From contig NZ_CP009228.1 of the NCBI RefSeq assembly GCF_000755145.1, positions 1,659,694 to 1,723,693 on the forward strand: DNA of 64,000 nt, in the 5' to 3' direction. Below the pieces are notes generated by a model. The model was not told where the DNA came from, did no database searches, and saw nothing but the letters and a program-made list of their open reading frames with translations. Positions 34,066-42,934 of this stretch are shown piece after piece. The first letter of the stretch is position 1. Each line of letters begins with the position of its first letter. The stretch comes from Treponema putidum. Lineage in GTDB: Bacteria; Spirochaetota; Spirochaetia; Treponematales; Treponemataceae. A program made the position numbers and the translations under genes.

Positions 34066-35679
34066 TTGTTTAGGTTTATCATAAAACGAAAAGTATATTT
34101 TGTGCTTTTTTTTGTTTTAAGTGGAATCGATTTGTTTTTTACGATGAAGCTTCAACTATGGAAGGGGCAGCTTCTTGATACGGCCTTAGGGAAAACCGCT
34201 TATTCACTTTATACCTTGATGCTCTTGTGTTTAGGAGCGATGGTCTTTGCCTCTTTATTTTCTTATCTTTACAGTCTTGTAAAATCGAAACTTGTGGTAA
34301 CTGCCGAGGCCGATTTACGGAAAACTTATTTTGATGCCCTTCTTAAAAAAACGATGGGAGAATATATCAACATCCCTGAAGGAAAAATAAGTGCCGATTA
34401 TACGGATAAGATAGATGTAATACGTACTCAGTATTTTTATGTTTGGACGGCTTTGGCCGACAGTGTCTTGATATTCTCGGTAACGGTAATAACCCTTTTG
34501 ACAATAAATATACAGGCGGCCATTGTTACCGTTCTCTTATTAATGATTCCTCTTATTGTTCCGACTGTTTTAAAAAAGATTTTGGCTAAGGTTTCAAAGG
34601 AAAAGATGGAGGCAGTCGAAAAACATTTTTCAGCCGTGAGAACTTGGTTAAAAGGAATTGATATTATAAAAGTTTTTTCTTGTGAGCAATATATAATTTT
34701 CAGATACGATAAGATAAACGAATTTTTAAGAAAAAAACAAATGGATGCCATAAATGTAAGTTGTCTTGAGATAGGGGTAAGTTTTTTTGTATCGGCTATC
34801 GTTAATTTGCTTATGACGGCTTATTGTGCATATTATGTTTATAAGGGTATTTTTTCTATCGGAGAATTTTATACCATAATGAGCCTAATCGGAATTCTGT
34901 CCAGACCAATGTATTGGACAGCGAATTTATTAAAGACTTTCTTTTCTTCCCGTCCTGTCCGTGATGCAATGATTGAATTTATAGATGCTAAAACGGAAAC
35001 AGGCGAAATAGGAAACTTAAACGAATTTAACATTGATGCTGTAGGCTTATCGTTTTCATATAATGAAAAGAAGGTTTTAAATAATACCGATTTTACATTT
35101 AAGCAAAACGAAAAAATTTTGATCCTAGGGGAATCGGGCTCAGGAAAGTCTACGATAATGCGGCTCCTTTTGGGAATGTATGCTCCGGATTCCGGTTCGC
35201 TTACAATAGGCGGAACTGCTCCGAAAAAAATAAAAAATATTGCCGATATAATTTCGATTCAGCAACAAGAAGCCTATATCTTTAAAATGAATCTCTTGGA
35301 TAATTTGTTTTTAGATAAAGACATAAGCGAAGAAAGAGTAAAAGAGGTTCTTGATTCCTTAGGTTTAAATAAGTACACGCAAGATAAATATTTAAAGGAA
35401 ACCGTCATAGGGGAAACTTACGGTTTTTCAGGCGGAGAAAAAAAGCGCATAAGTATTGCAAGAGCTGTTTTGCATAAACGCCCGATAATGATATTCGATG
35501 AACCTCTTGCCAATATAGATGATGAAAATATTGAACGGGTAAAAAAATTAATTTTCGGTATAAAGGATTCTACCGTAATAATTATTTCGCACATTGCAGA
35601 TGCAGAAACAAAAAAAATGTTTGATCGAATTTATAAATTTGATACAATTGAAAGGAGATTATATGAAGAAGCTGTCTAA
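34066..35679 (+). CDS. ABC transporter, fused membrane and ATP-binding domains (pair 1, subunit A)
   Basis: 537 aa, starting at TTG 6 nt after a perfect AAGGAGG. An exporter-type membrane domain (six helices, residues 1-310) precedes an ATPase domain: Walker A GESGSGKST (near 365), Q-loop SIQQQEAY, signature FSGGEKKRIS, Walker B PIMIFDEPL and H-loop ISH. The gene overlaps the next, which starts within its last 17 nt, so they surely form a heterodimer. Such pairs export peptides, lipids or drugs; the substrate is unknown. Confidence 0.9.
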   Translation: MFRFIIKRKVYFVLFFVLSGIDLFFTMKLQLWKGQLLDTALGKTAYSLYTLMLLCLGAMVFASLFSYLYSLVKSKLVVTAEADLRKTYFDALLKKTMGEYINIPEGKISADYTDKIDVIRTQYFYVWTALADSVLIFSVTVITLLTINIQAAIVTVLLLMIPLIVPTVLKKILAKVSKEKMEAVEKHFSAVRTWLKGIDIIKVFSCEQYIIFRYDKINEFLRKKQMDAINVSCLEIGVSFFVSAIVNLLMTAYCAYYVYKGIFSIGEFYTIMSLIGILSRPMYWTANLLKTFFSSRPVRDAMIEFIDAKTETGEIGNLNEFNIDAVGLSFSYNEKKVLNNTDFTFKQNEKILILGESGSGKSTIMRLLLGMYAPDSGSLTIGGTAPKKIKNIADIISIQQQEAYIFKMNLLDNLFLDKDISEERVKEVLDSLGLNKYTQDKYLKETVIGETYGFSGGEKKRISIARAVLHKRPIMIFDEPLANIDDENIERVKKLIFGIKDSTVIIISHIADAETKKMFDRIYKFDTIERRLYEEAV

Positions 35680-37250
35680 TCTTGAAAAATCGTTTATATT
35701 TTTGGCTCTTCTATTTTTAATTTTTTCGACAGCCGCCGTTACGGCTTTTTCATGGTTAAGCGGAAAAATAGCCGATTCTGCCGTAAGCAAGGATATTGAA
35801 AAAATAATTATCTTTGTATCTGCATATTTTATTGCAATACTGGTGAGGGGAGGAGCACACGGGCTTTATTCTTATTTTTTCGGAAGATTTAAAACAAACC
35901 GTTTAAAACTTTTACGGCAATGTCTTTTCCATTCTTGGGTAAAAGCCGACTATGAAGAATTCTATAATATTGAAGAAGGAAAGAAAATTTCTTATTATCA
36001 ACAGCAGCTGCCTTCTCTCGAAGGGATATACTATCAATCCTTCTATGGAATGGGACAGATTCTTATGGAAACGGTTTTTGCTTCTGCCTTATTTTTATAT
36101 GTTAATATAAAATTGGCTATTGCGGGACTCTTTTTTATTTTTATTACTTCGATTATTCCTCAAGTTTTTAAAAAACTCTTGGATAAAACTCAATCCGAAT
36201 CCATAGAAAGCGTAAATGAGCACATGGGAGAATTTTCCGATTGGTTAAAAGGCTTTGAGGTAATAAAAAATTACGGAAGCGAAGGCCGTTTTCAAAACCT
36301 CTTAAATAAATCGGTAGAAAAGCTGGCAAAAAAACAATTTTCGGTTTCAGCAGCAAATGATGCATCACAGAGTCTTTCATTTTTTTGCATCTCAATTAAG
36401 TATAATTGCAGTTGCTTTTTACGGCGTTTATATGATTAATAAAAATGAATTAAGCATAGCGGAGTTTATGATGGCTAACGGCTTGGTTGTACAGCTAAGG
36501 TCTCAAGTTTATTATATCTCTATGTATGTGAACCGCTTTATTATGAGTAAGGTTACCCTTGAAGGTTATAAGACCTTGATAATTAAGGAACCGGAAGAAG
36601 AAAAGATTGAAGCTGAAATTTCTTCAGGTGATATATCGTTTAATGATGTAAGTTATGCTTATAGTGAATTGCCTGTTCTTCAAAATGTAAATAAAAAATT
36701 TACCGATAAGGGAATATACATCATCTATGGTGAAAGCGGAAGCGGAAAATCTACGGCGATGAAAATTCTTTTAGGCCTTTTAAAACCTAAAGGCGGAAAT
36801 GTTTTACTCGATGAAAAGAATATTTATTCCATAAAAAACAGGTCAGACTTTATTTCGTTTTTAGCTCAAGAAGCCGTTTTCTTTGATGATAGTCTAAAAA
36901 ACAATTTAACATTAGGTGAGGATATTGCAGAAGAAAAAATATTCAGCTTAATGGAAAAATTAGGCTTGAGAAAATTCGCAAATAGCGAAGCCTTAAATAT
37001 GGACTTTACCCACATCGAAAACAAATTTTCAGGCGGCGAGTTAAAACGTCTAAGTTTTGTGCGTACCCTCTTGCGGGATACTCCCGTAGTAATTTTCGAT
37101 GAACCGTTTGCAAACATAGATGCTCAAAATATAGAAAAAGTCGAAGACCTTATTTTAAGCCTAGATGATAAAAAAGTTTTTATTGTAACCCATCAGCTTA
37201 ACGAGAAGATCAAAGAAAAAGCAGCTTCCCTCTGGAAGATAGGAGCTTGA
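35663..37250 (+). pseudogene. ABC transporter (pair 1, subunit B), frameshifted
   Basis: Begins at ATG 35663 (MKKLSNLEKSFIF) after AAAGGAG, inside the end of subunit A. The membrane domain reads to DASQSLSFF. The run of seven T at 36380-36386 then shifts the frame and a stop follows at 36439. With six T it continues ASQLSIIAVAFYGVYMINKN into an intact ATPase: Walker A GESGSGKST, signature FSGGELKRLS, Walker B VVIFDEPF, H-loop VTH. The repaired protein is 528 aa, close to its partner's 537. If the shift is real the transporter pair is dead. Confidence 0.88.
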
Positions 37251-37267
37251 TGATTTTTGGGTATATA

Positions 37268-37307
37268 GGGCATCTCTAAAAATCTAACAAAGTTTTTAGA
37301 GATGCCC
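37268..37307. terminator. Bidirectional hairpin between convergent ABC genes
   Basis: GGGCATCTCTAAAAA (37268-37282) and TTTTTAGAGATGCCC (37293-37307) are perfect over 15 bp, with the loop TCTAACAAAG. It lies between the ends of the plus-strand pair 1 and the minus-strand pair 2, where a shared terminator is expected. The loop and inner A5/T5 are the same as at 19118-19137. Confidence 0.75.
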
Positions 37308-37341
37308 ATAATTCGGATTCAGCGGATATTAACCGATTAAA

Positions 37342-39063
37342 CTAATATACCCACTTTTCCGTGGCTGTAGACTTATCAATCATGTTTTTGTACAATTCGG
37401 ATTTTTGCAAGAGCTCAGCGTGTTTGCCTTCAGCTTCTATTTTGCCTTCGTTCATCACGATAATTTTATCTGCATTTTCGACCGATTTTAATCTGTGCGA
37501 AATGATGATAACTGTTTTATCTTTGATGAGCTTATTTAAGCTTTCTTGAATCTTCATTTCGTTTTCGACATCGAGCGACGCACTGATTTCGTCCAAGATG
37601 ATAATCGGGGCGTTTTTTAAAAAAGCTCGCGCTATCGAAAGACGCTGGCGCTCTCCGCCTGAAAGACGGCTGCCGTTTTCTCCGACAAAGGTATTCCAGC
37701 TTTCGGGCAGAGCTTCGATAAACTCGGTGCAGTTTGCAAGACGGGCTGCTTCCTTTACTTCCTCATCAGCGGCATTTTTATTTCCGACACGGATATTTTC
37801 CATAATCGATGTATTGAATAAACCTACGTCTTGGAACACAATCGAAATCTTTTCAAAAAGGCTGTCGGTGTCGATTTTTGCAATGTCCTTTCCGTCTATA
37901 AGAATCTGTCCCTTGTTGTAATCATAGAGGCGAGAAGCCAAACGGAGTACGGTAGTTTTTCCGCAGCCCGAAGGACCTACAAGGGCGGTAACCTGATTTT
38001 GTTCGGCGGTAAAAGAAATGCCGTCAATAATTTTTTGCCCGTCATTGTAAGAAAACTCAACGTCTTTAAATTCAATACCGTATTTTTGTAAACTTGCAGG
38101 TTCTCCTTTTTGTACCGGAGTTTCGCGCAGCTCATTGATACGTTTAACGCGTGAATCGATGTACATAAGCTCTGCAAGGTTTGCTTCGACGGAGGCAACA
38201 GCGTCGATAATTCTTGCTGCTGCAATAATGTACCCTATAAAATAAAGGAGAGGGGCGGTTCCGGCTAAATACATTTTTAAACCGAAAAATACCGTTACCC
38301 CGACCGAAAACTTGAGTACTGCCATTGCGATGTTAAGCGGAATCGCTTGATGGGCTTCAACCGATAGATGAAGTTTTTCCGCCTCATCGACATTGCGGTT
38401 TAATTTTTCTGCAACCGTATCTGTTCGGCCGTAGCTTTTAATTTCCTGTTGAAGCTCAATCGCCTCTTGGAAAAATTCGGAACGCTCTCGCTGTTTATTA
38501 AAATCGCGTGTTGTTTCCCGTACTTGAATCTTCTTTGATAAGATAAGTAAAATAAAACTAATTATAATAGGAACAAAGATACAAAGTCCGAGTCCGGGAT
38601 GGAATGCAATCATCATTATGCCGATAAGGGCTAAATAAATTAGCAGTCCTATCGTCTGCGGAATGGCATGACTCAAGGCATGTTCAAGAGTTGCAACGTC
38701 TGCCATAACCGCTTGCGACAAGTCGGAAATATCATGTTTGGAAAAGTAAGCAAGCGGCAGTGCTTTTAAACGGTTGGCAATTTCAACCCTAAGCTCCTTG
38801 CATTCTTTAAACGTTACCGTGTATAGCGTGTCGTAATTTATGTGCAAAAGAATATACATCACCGCTGCAATAACTACAATAATGCCTGTATAAAAGTAAG
38901 CGCTTTTAAGCGAACCTTCAAAATAGCCTTGTAAAAAAAACATAATCAAAAACATCGGCAGGATATAAGCGATATTTGAAAACACTGACCACACCGATGC
39001 CCTAACTAAATCCCGAGCTCCATGCTCGGTAACTCCAAATAATTTTTGTAATTTCTTTTTCAT
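37342..39063 (-). CDS. ABC transporter, YbtPQ/IrtAB-like (pair 2, subunit B)
   Basis: 573 aa from the Met at 39063 (MKKKLQ), which has GGAG upstream within the end of subunit A. The membrane domain (1-320) opens with LFGVTEHGARDLVRASVWSV and has DISDLSQAVMADVATLEHAL. The ATPase has Walker A GPSGCGKTT (near 365), signature RLSGGERQRLS, Walker B IIILDEISASLD and H-loop ISHRL. It resembles the exporter-fold pairs that import iron-siderophores (YbtP/Q, IrtA/B), but exporters look alike in sequence. It shares the N-terminal GARDL motif with the gene at 45023. Confidence 0.85.
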   Translation of the reverse strand: MKKKLQKLFGVTEHGARDLVRASVWSVFSNIAYILPMFLIMFFLQGYFEGSLKSAYFYTGIIVVIAAVMYILLHINYDTLYTVTFKECKELRVEIANRLKALPLAYFSKHDISDLSQAVMADVATLEHALSHAIPQTIGLLIYLALIGIMMIAFHPGLGLCIFVPIIISFILLILSKKIQVRETTRDFNKQRERSEFFQEAIELQQEIKSYGRTDTVAEKLNRNVDEAEKLHLSVEAHQAIPLNIAMAVLKFSVGVTVFFGLKMYLAGTAPLLYFIGYIIAAARIIDAVASVEANLAELMYIDSRVKRINELRETPVQKGEPASLQKYGIEFKDVEFSYNDGQKIIDGISFTAEQNQVTALVGPSGCGKTTVLRLASRLYDYNKGQILIDGKDIAKIDTDSLFEKISIVFQDVGLFNTSIMENIRVGNKNAADEEVKEAARLANCTEFIEALPESWNTFVGENGSRLSGGERQRLSIARAFLKNAPIIILDEISASLDVENEMKIQESLNKLIKDKTVIIISHRLKSVENADKIIVMNEGKIEAEGKHAELLQKSELYKNMIDKSTATEKWVY

Positions 39064-39065
39064 TA

Positions 39066-40802
39066 TCAAAATCTCCATTCATTTGCTTGTGAATATAGCT
39101 TTTGTAATCGGCTGTATTTTCCGCCATTTGCCATAAGTTCTTTGTCGCTGCCGCGTTCTATTATGTTTCCGTCTTCTACAACCAGAATTTCATCGACGTT
39201 TTTAATGGAACTTAATCTATGTGCAATCATGATTACCGTTTTATTTTTCATCAAGTTTGAAAAGGCCTGCTGAATTTCGTATTCGTTTTCGGGATCGGCA
39301 GCTGCTGAAGCTTCATCCAAGATAATGATATCAGCATTTTTTAAAATGGCACGGGCGATTGCAACCCGCTGAATCTCTCCGCCCGATAAATGGACACCCT
39401 TGGATCCGATAATTGTATTTTCTCTGTCTTTGAATTTATCCAAAATATCTTCGCAGCGTGCAAGGCGTAGAGCATCAAGAACTTCTTCCTTACTTGCATC
39501 CTTATTTCCCATTTTAACGTTTTCAAAAATACTGGTTTTAAAAAGTTTAGATGTCTGAAAAACAAAGGCTATATTTTTCATCAAGGCTTGTTTAGAGTAT
39601 GACGTAATGTTCTTATTTCCTATTAAAATCTCGCCTTCATTTATCCTGTAAAAGCCTGAAATAAGTTTTGCGATTGTACTCTTTCCTCCGCCTGATGATC
39701 CTACAAGTGCATAGGTTTTGCCGGGCTCAAGTTTAAAGCTGACATTTTTTAAAATCATTTCTTCATTATAGCCGAATGAAACGTCTTTAAATTCTATATT
39801 GAAATTATCGAATTTTTCGTCCGTTCCATGTGTTATGTTATCCTTGCTCATTTCGGTAAAAAGAGTTTCCAACTTATCTACAACGCTCTTTGCCTGAAAG
39901 TTGTACATGCCTACATACATAACACGCATAAACGACCCGAAGAGAACTCCTGCAAAGCAGACATAAAAAATAATTTGCGCAACAATAAGATTTCCATCTG
40001 CGCCTTTATTCATAAAGTAAATTGCAGCTGGAACCGTAAAGGCGGCAAACAAATTGAACAGCACTTGAAACATAACATATGGAATTCGGCAGCTGAGTGT
40101 GTACTTATATGCTAAATCCGAATAGTCGATAATTGCAGTGTAAAATGCCTTGAAGGACTCTACCGTGCTTTTAAAGATTTTTACAACCTGCATACCGCGT
40201 ACGTATTCAACCGCCTCGCTGTTCATCCTTTCCAAAGCAGCCATGTACTTTTGCATAAAGTTCTTATTGCCCATCATAAACACCATCTGCACACCGCCGA
40301 TTACAGCGATGATGCTGAGCAGAATGCCGAGCTTTACATCTACCATAAAAACAATGATGAACATTAAAATCGGCGTAACAATTGCGGCTACATTGTCTGG
40401 AATAAGGTGAGCTACAATCATGTGCGTTTCTTGCGCATTGTCATCGATGATTTTGCGAATCTTTCCCGAATTGTTTACATCGAAAAAAGCAAAGGACGCA
40501 TTCATCAAATGTTTGATTGCTTCTTTTCGCAAATTCGATTCAAGACGGAAACCCAAGACATGCGAAGCCCATAGGGACGCGAAATACACGAACGAGTAAC
40601 CGAGCATAAGAGCGACAATCACCGTTGCATAAAACGATCCGTCCGTAACGCTTTTTGTAACCAAAAAGGCATATAAAAACTTCCATAAGTACCAAAATGC
40701 TCCCATTTGGCAAGCAACGCCTAAAAAGGAGCAAATAACTGAAATATACACGCAGTGAATTTTTTCGGGTGTATATTTCAACAATCTTTTGTATGTGTCC
40801 AT
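39066..40802 (-). CDS. ABC transporter, YbtPQ/IrtAB-like (pair 2, subunit A)
   Basis: 578 aa. The membrane domain begins MDTYKRLLKYTPEKIHCVYI and contains SFAFFDVNNSGKIRKIIDDN. The ATPase has Walker A GSSGGGKST, Q-loop FVFQTSKLF, signature LSGGEIQRVA, Walker B IIILDEASAAAD and H-loop IAHRL. Its stop overlaps subunit B's leader (2 nt before that ATG). It resembles the gene at 42935 most, so the two pairs look like a duplication. It lies downstream of the hydrolase and TetR genes on the same strand. Confidence 0.85.
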   Translation of the reverse strand: MDTYKRLLKYTPEKIHCVYISVICSFLGVACQMGAFWYLWKFLYAFLVTKSVTDGSFYATVIVALMLGYSFVYFASLWASHVLGFRLESNLRKEAIKHLMNASFAFFDVNNSGKIRKIIDDNAQETHMIVAHLIPDNVAAIVTPILMFIIVFMVDVKLGILLSIIAVIGGVQMVFMMGNKNFMQKYMAALERMNSEAVEYVRGMQVVKIFKSTVESFKAFYTAIIDYSDLAYKYTLSCRIPYVMFQVLFNLFAAFTVPAAIYFMNKGADGNLIVAQIIFYVCFAGVLFGSFMRVMYVGMYNFQAKSVVDKLETLFTEMSKDNITHGTDEKFDNFNIEFKDVSFGYNEEMILKNVSFKLEPGKTYALVGSSGGGKSTIAKLISGFYRINEGEILIGNKNITSYSKQALMKNIAFVFQTSKLFKTSIFENVKMGNKDASKEEVLDALRLARCEDILDKFKDRENTIIGSKGVHLSGGEIQRVAIARAILKNADIIILDEASAAADPENEYEIQQAFSNLMKNKTVIMIAHRLSSIKNVDEILVVEDGNIIERGSDKELMANGGKYSRLQKLYSQANEWRF

Positions 40803-40820
40803 AAAGACCTCCTATACCGA

Positions 40821-40922
40821 TTAATTATGTATTTTTGAGCCCAGTCGTTTTTCCAATCGCCAGTGCGGCGCTTTGCCGTCGTCCGCCCAATATTCATCCA
40901 TCGAAATAATTTTATCGTTCAT
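40821..40922 (-). CDS. Short open frame (33 aa) between the hydrolase and ABC pair 2
   Basis: Starts ATG at 40922 with GGAGAA upstream, overlapping the hydrolase end region. It reads MNDKIISMDEYWADDGKAPH and ends in KRLGSKIHN. It may be a small protein or the N-terminal remnant of a lost gene; I do not recognise it. Its base composition is richer in G+C, like the hydrolase gene before it. Confidence 0.35.
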   Translation of the reverse strand: MNDKIISMDEYWADDGKAPHWRLEKRLGSKIHN

Positions 40923-40926
40923 AGTT

Positions 40927-41853
40927 TTAATTCTCCGAAAATATTTTGTTTATAAACGATACGATCGCTTCTTCAAGCTGACCGATGCCCGGCTGTTCAA
41001 TCGGAAAGTGCTCGGCGTTTTCAAGTACGCACAGTTCTTTCGCACCCCGTATGCGGTCGAAAAACAGGCGGCTTATCCGCTCCGGTGTCCAGCGGTCTTT
41101 TTCGGGATGGCAAAGCAAAAGCGGAAGTCCGAACGCCTCAGGCTCTGCGGCGGGAACGCTTTCCATCATGGAACATAAAAAACCCAAGTACACGGAGGAA
41201 CCCGCGCCTCTTTTGTCCCGCAGCAGCAAAGACAGGATCCGCTCGTCGTTGACGATTGTCTTCATATTCGTTACCGTTCTTACCGGAATCTTTAAACGCC
41301 GAATGAAGCGGGGAATAAAGGGCAAAAGCGGTAAGGCGATATGCGCCTGCACTTTGTTCTTTGCCGAATATTCGCGCACTTCTTTGAATCGGTTGTCCAA
41401 CAAGGTCGTAACGATGACACCCGACACGCCGCGTACCAAACAAGCGATGTTGTATGCGAGCATGCCGCCGGCGCTCAAACCCAGCACAAAAAGCTTTTTA
41501 CAGCACGGCAACTCCCGCCGAACGATATAAACGCCCGCATCAATCCACGTGGTGTATGTAGGCACGCCCTCGTATTCGGTATAGCCGTAGCCGGGCAAAT
41601 CGGGGCATACAATCTTATAGCCGAGACGCGCCAAAGGAACGGCGATAAACGACAAAAGCCGGCCGTTACCGCCGACACCGTGGAACAGCACGAGTGTAAT
41701 ACCGTTGTTGTTTTGTTCGTTGTACACATCGAGATGAATGTCCGCAGCGCCGAATGAACTGAAAGTTTCGGCCGGTGCGCAGCAAGAGCCGATCCTGTTG
41801 CGTTCGGGTAAAAACGCTTGCAGTTTTTTCCATGTGTTATCATTCGTGTACAC
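40927..41853 (-). CDS. Alpha/beta hydrolase, probably acquired from a GC-richer source
   Basis: 308 aa, no signal peptide. The nucleophile elbow is VLGLSAGGML (Ser near 127). The oxyanion strand is TLVLFHGVGGNGR, the acid is likely in HPEKDRWTP, and the His is in ENAEHFPIEQPG. It could cleave esters or amides. Beside YbtPQ-like transporters an imported siderophore ester is one idea, but none is shown. The gene is visibly richer in G+C than its neighbours, with long open frames on the opposite strand, a sign of transfer from another genome. Confidence 0.82.
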   Translation of the reverse strand: MYTNDNTWKKLQAFLPERNRIGSCCAPAETFSSFGAADIHLDVYNEQNNNGITLVLFHGVGGNGRLLSFIAVPLARLGYKIVCPDLPGYGYTEYEGVPTYTTWIDAGVYIVRRELPCCKKLFVLGLSAGGMLAYNIACLVRGVSGVIVTTLLDNRFKEVREYSAKNKVQAHIALPLLPFIPRFIRRLKIPVRTVTNMKTIVNDERILSLLLRDKRGAGSSVYLGFLCSMMESVPAAEPEAFGLPLLLCHPEKDRWTPERISRLFFDRIRGAKELCVLENAEHFPIEQPGIGQLEEAIVSFINKIFSEN

Positions 41854-41884
41854 AAGGTACTCCTTTATTCAACAGTTCCACACC

Positions 41885-42050
41885 TCAAGCCCTCTTGTTT
41901 TCAAAGAACTCCAGCCAATGCCCGTCGGGATCTTCGAAGGTCAGCAGTTTGCCGTAAGATTCTTCTCTGACGCCTCCGATCAATTTGACGCCGAGAGAAA
42001 CCAAATGCCGCCGGATTCGCGTCTTGATATGTTTTGTCTTGTTTTTCCAT
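41885..42050 (-). pseudogene. C-terminal fragment of a glyoxalase/VOC family gene
   Basis: About 50 codons ending KLLTFEDPDGHWLEFFENKR and a stop. KLIGGVREESYGKLLTFEDP followed by DGHWLEFF is the last beta-alpha-beta unit of VOC (glyoxalase/bleomycin-resistance) proteins, with the C-terminal metal-ligand Glu. The first two thirds are missing; the fragment abuts the TetR stop. It is probably a relic of the event that brought in the adjoining GC-richer hydrolase. Confidence 0.7.
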
Positions 42051-42055
42051 CTCCG

Positions 42056-42709
42056 TTATTCCTTCACTTGTTCCATCCAATATTGTTTCCAGCCGGCACA
42101 ATGGTATACATTAAAGTCGAGCACATATTTCACCGCTTCCGATTTTTTCAAATTATGATAAAAGATCTCTTTTAAATTTTCAAAATGGGATGTTACCATG
42201 ACATGAATAAAAAACCGTATACGGCGCGACATTTTAACGCCGTCGAGTTTTAATAATTGAAAGGTATCTTTTTCAGTTATATCGATTGCCTTATCGAAAA
42301 TATGCTCGTAAGAACTTCCCTTCGAACAGCAGACAATCAATTTCATCGCATCCCAATTATCGTAAAAAAAATCTATCATTCGCAAGAACCGATGTTGCGA
42401 TAGTTCCGTAATTGCGGAAAGGTCGCTCGTTTTCATACCGAAGTTCTGCGATTCAAGAAGATCGCTGTGTGCCATGGTGTTCAATAACTCATCAAATACG
42501 CCGCTTACAAGAGCTTCGAATATGCAGTCCTTATTATCAAAAAGGTTATACAGCGCCCCTGTCGTAACCCCCGCCTTTTCTGCAATGGCACGCACGTTAG
42601 TATCTGCAAAGCCGTTGGTAAAAAACTCCTGTTTTGCAGCGCGTAAAATCTTTGCCCGTGTGTTTAGCTCATCCTTATCGGCTAATATTTTTCCTTTATA
42701 GTTGTTCAT
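42056..42709 (-). CDS. TetR/AcrR family transcriptional regulator
   Basis: 217 aa from MNNYKGK at 42709; an upstream Met at 42742 in the same frame is possible and neither has a strong ribosome-binding site. The N-terminal helix-turn-helix is typical: TRAKILRAAKQEFFTNGF, NVRAIAEKAGVTTGALYNLF. The C-terminal domain is a ligand-binding helical bundle rich in Phe, Tyr and Cys. It likely represses the adjacent transporter and hydrolase genes on the same strand. Confidence 0.9.
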   Translation of the reverse strand: MNNYKGKILADKDELNTRAKILRAAKQEFFTNGFADTNVRAIAEKAGVTTGALYNLFDNKDCIFEALVSGVFDELLNTMAHSDLLESQNFGMKTSDLSAITELSQHRFLRMIDFFYDNWDAMKLIVCCSKGSSYEHIFDKAIDITEKDTFQLLKLDGVKMSRRIRFFIHVMVTSHFENLKEIFYHNLKKSEAVKYVLDFNVYHCAGWKQYWMEQVKE

Positions 42710-42759
42710 ATTTGTAATAACTATTCTACTAATTAAGAACAATGTTACTAAAAAGAACT

Positions 42760-42934
42760 AAAAATGTCAAGCAGGGGTTACTATTATCATCGCAGTGCAG
42801 GAACCATAAATGGGATAAGCCTTGCCGGTTCAATGAAGTGAGCCGATTCTCCCAGTAGTATAGTTCCTGCAAATCAGTTAAACCGCGGACATCAAGCGAG
42901 ACAAGCTCATTGCTGCAGCAGTTCAGCTTAGTAA
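42760..42934 (-). pseudogene. Leucine-rich-repeat gene remnant
   Basis: About 55 codons with two and a half bacterial LRR units: ITKLNCCSNELVSLDVRGLT, DLQELYYWENRLTSLNRQGL, SHLWFLHCDDN. They follow the same pattern (L-x-C-x-x-N-x-L) as the Ig/LRR lipoprotein at 51.8 kb. No signal peptide, start or second half is present. The frame runs into the end of the ABC gene at 42935, so only a fragment remains. Confidence 0.65.

Noticed and set aside
40985-41757. Long open frames opposite the alpha/beta hydrolase
   Set aside because: GC-rich codons leave long frames open on the other strand; the hydrolase motifs settle which strand is coding.
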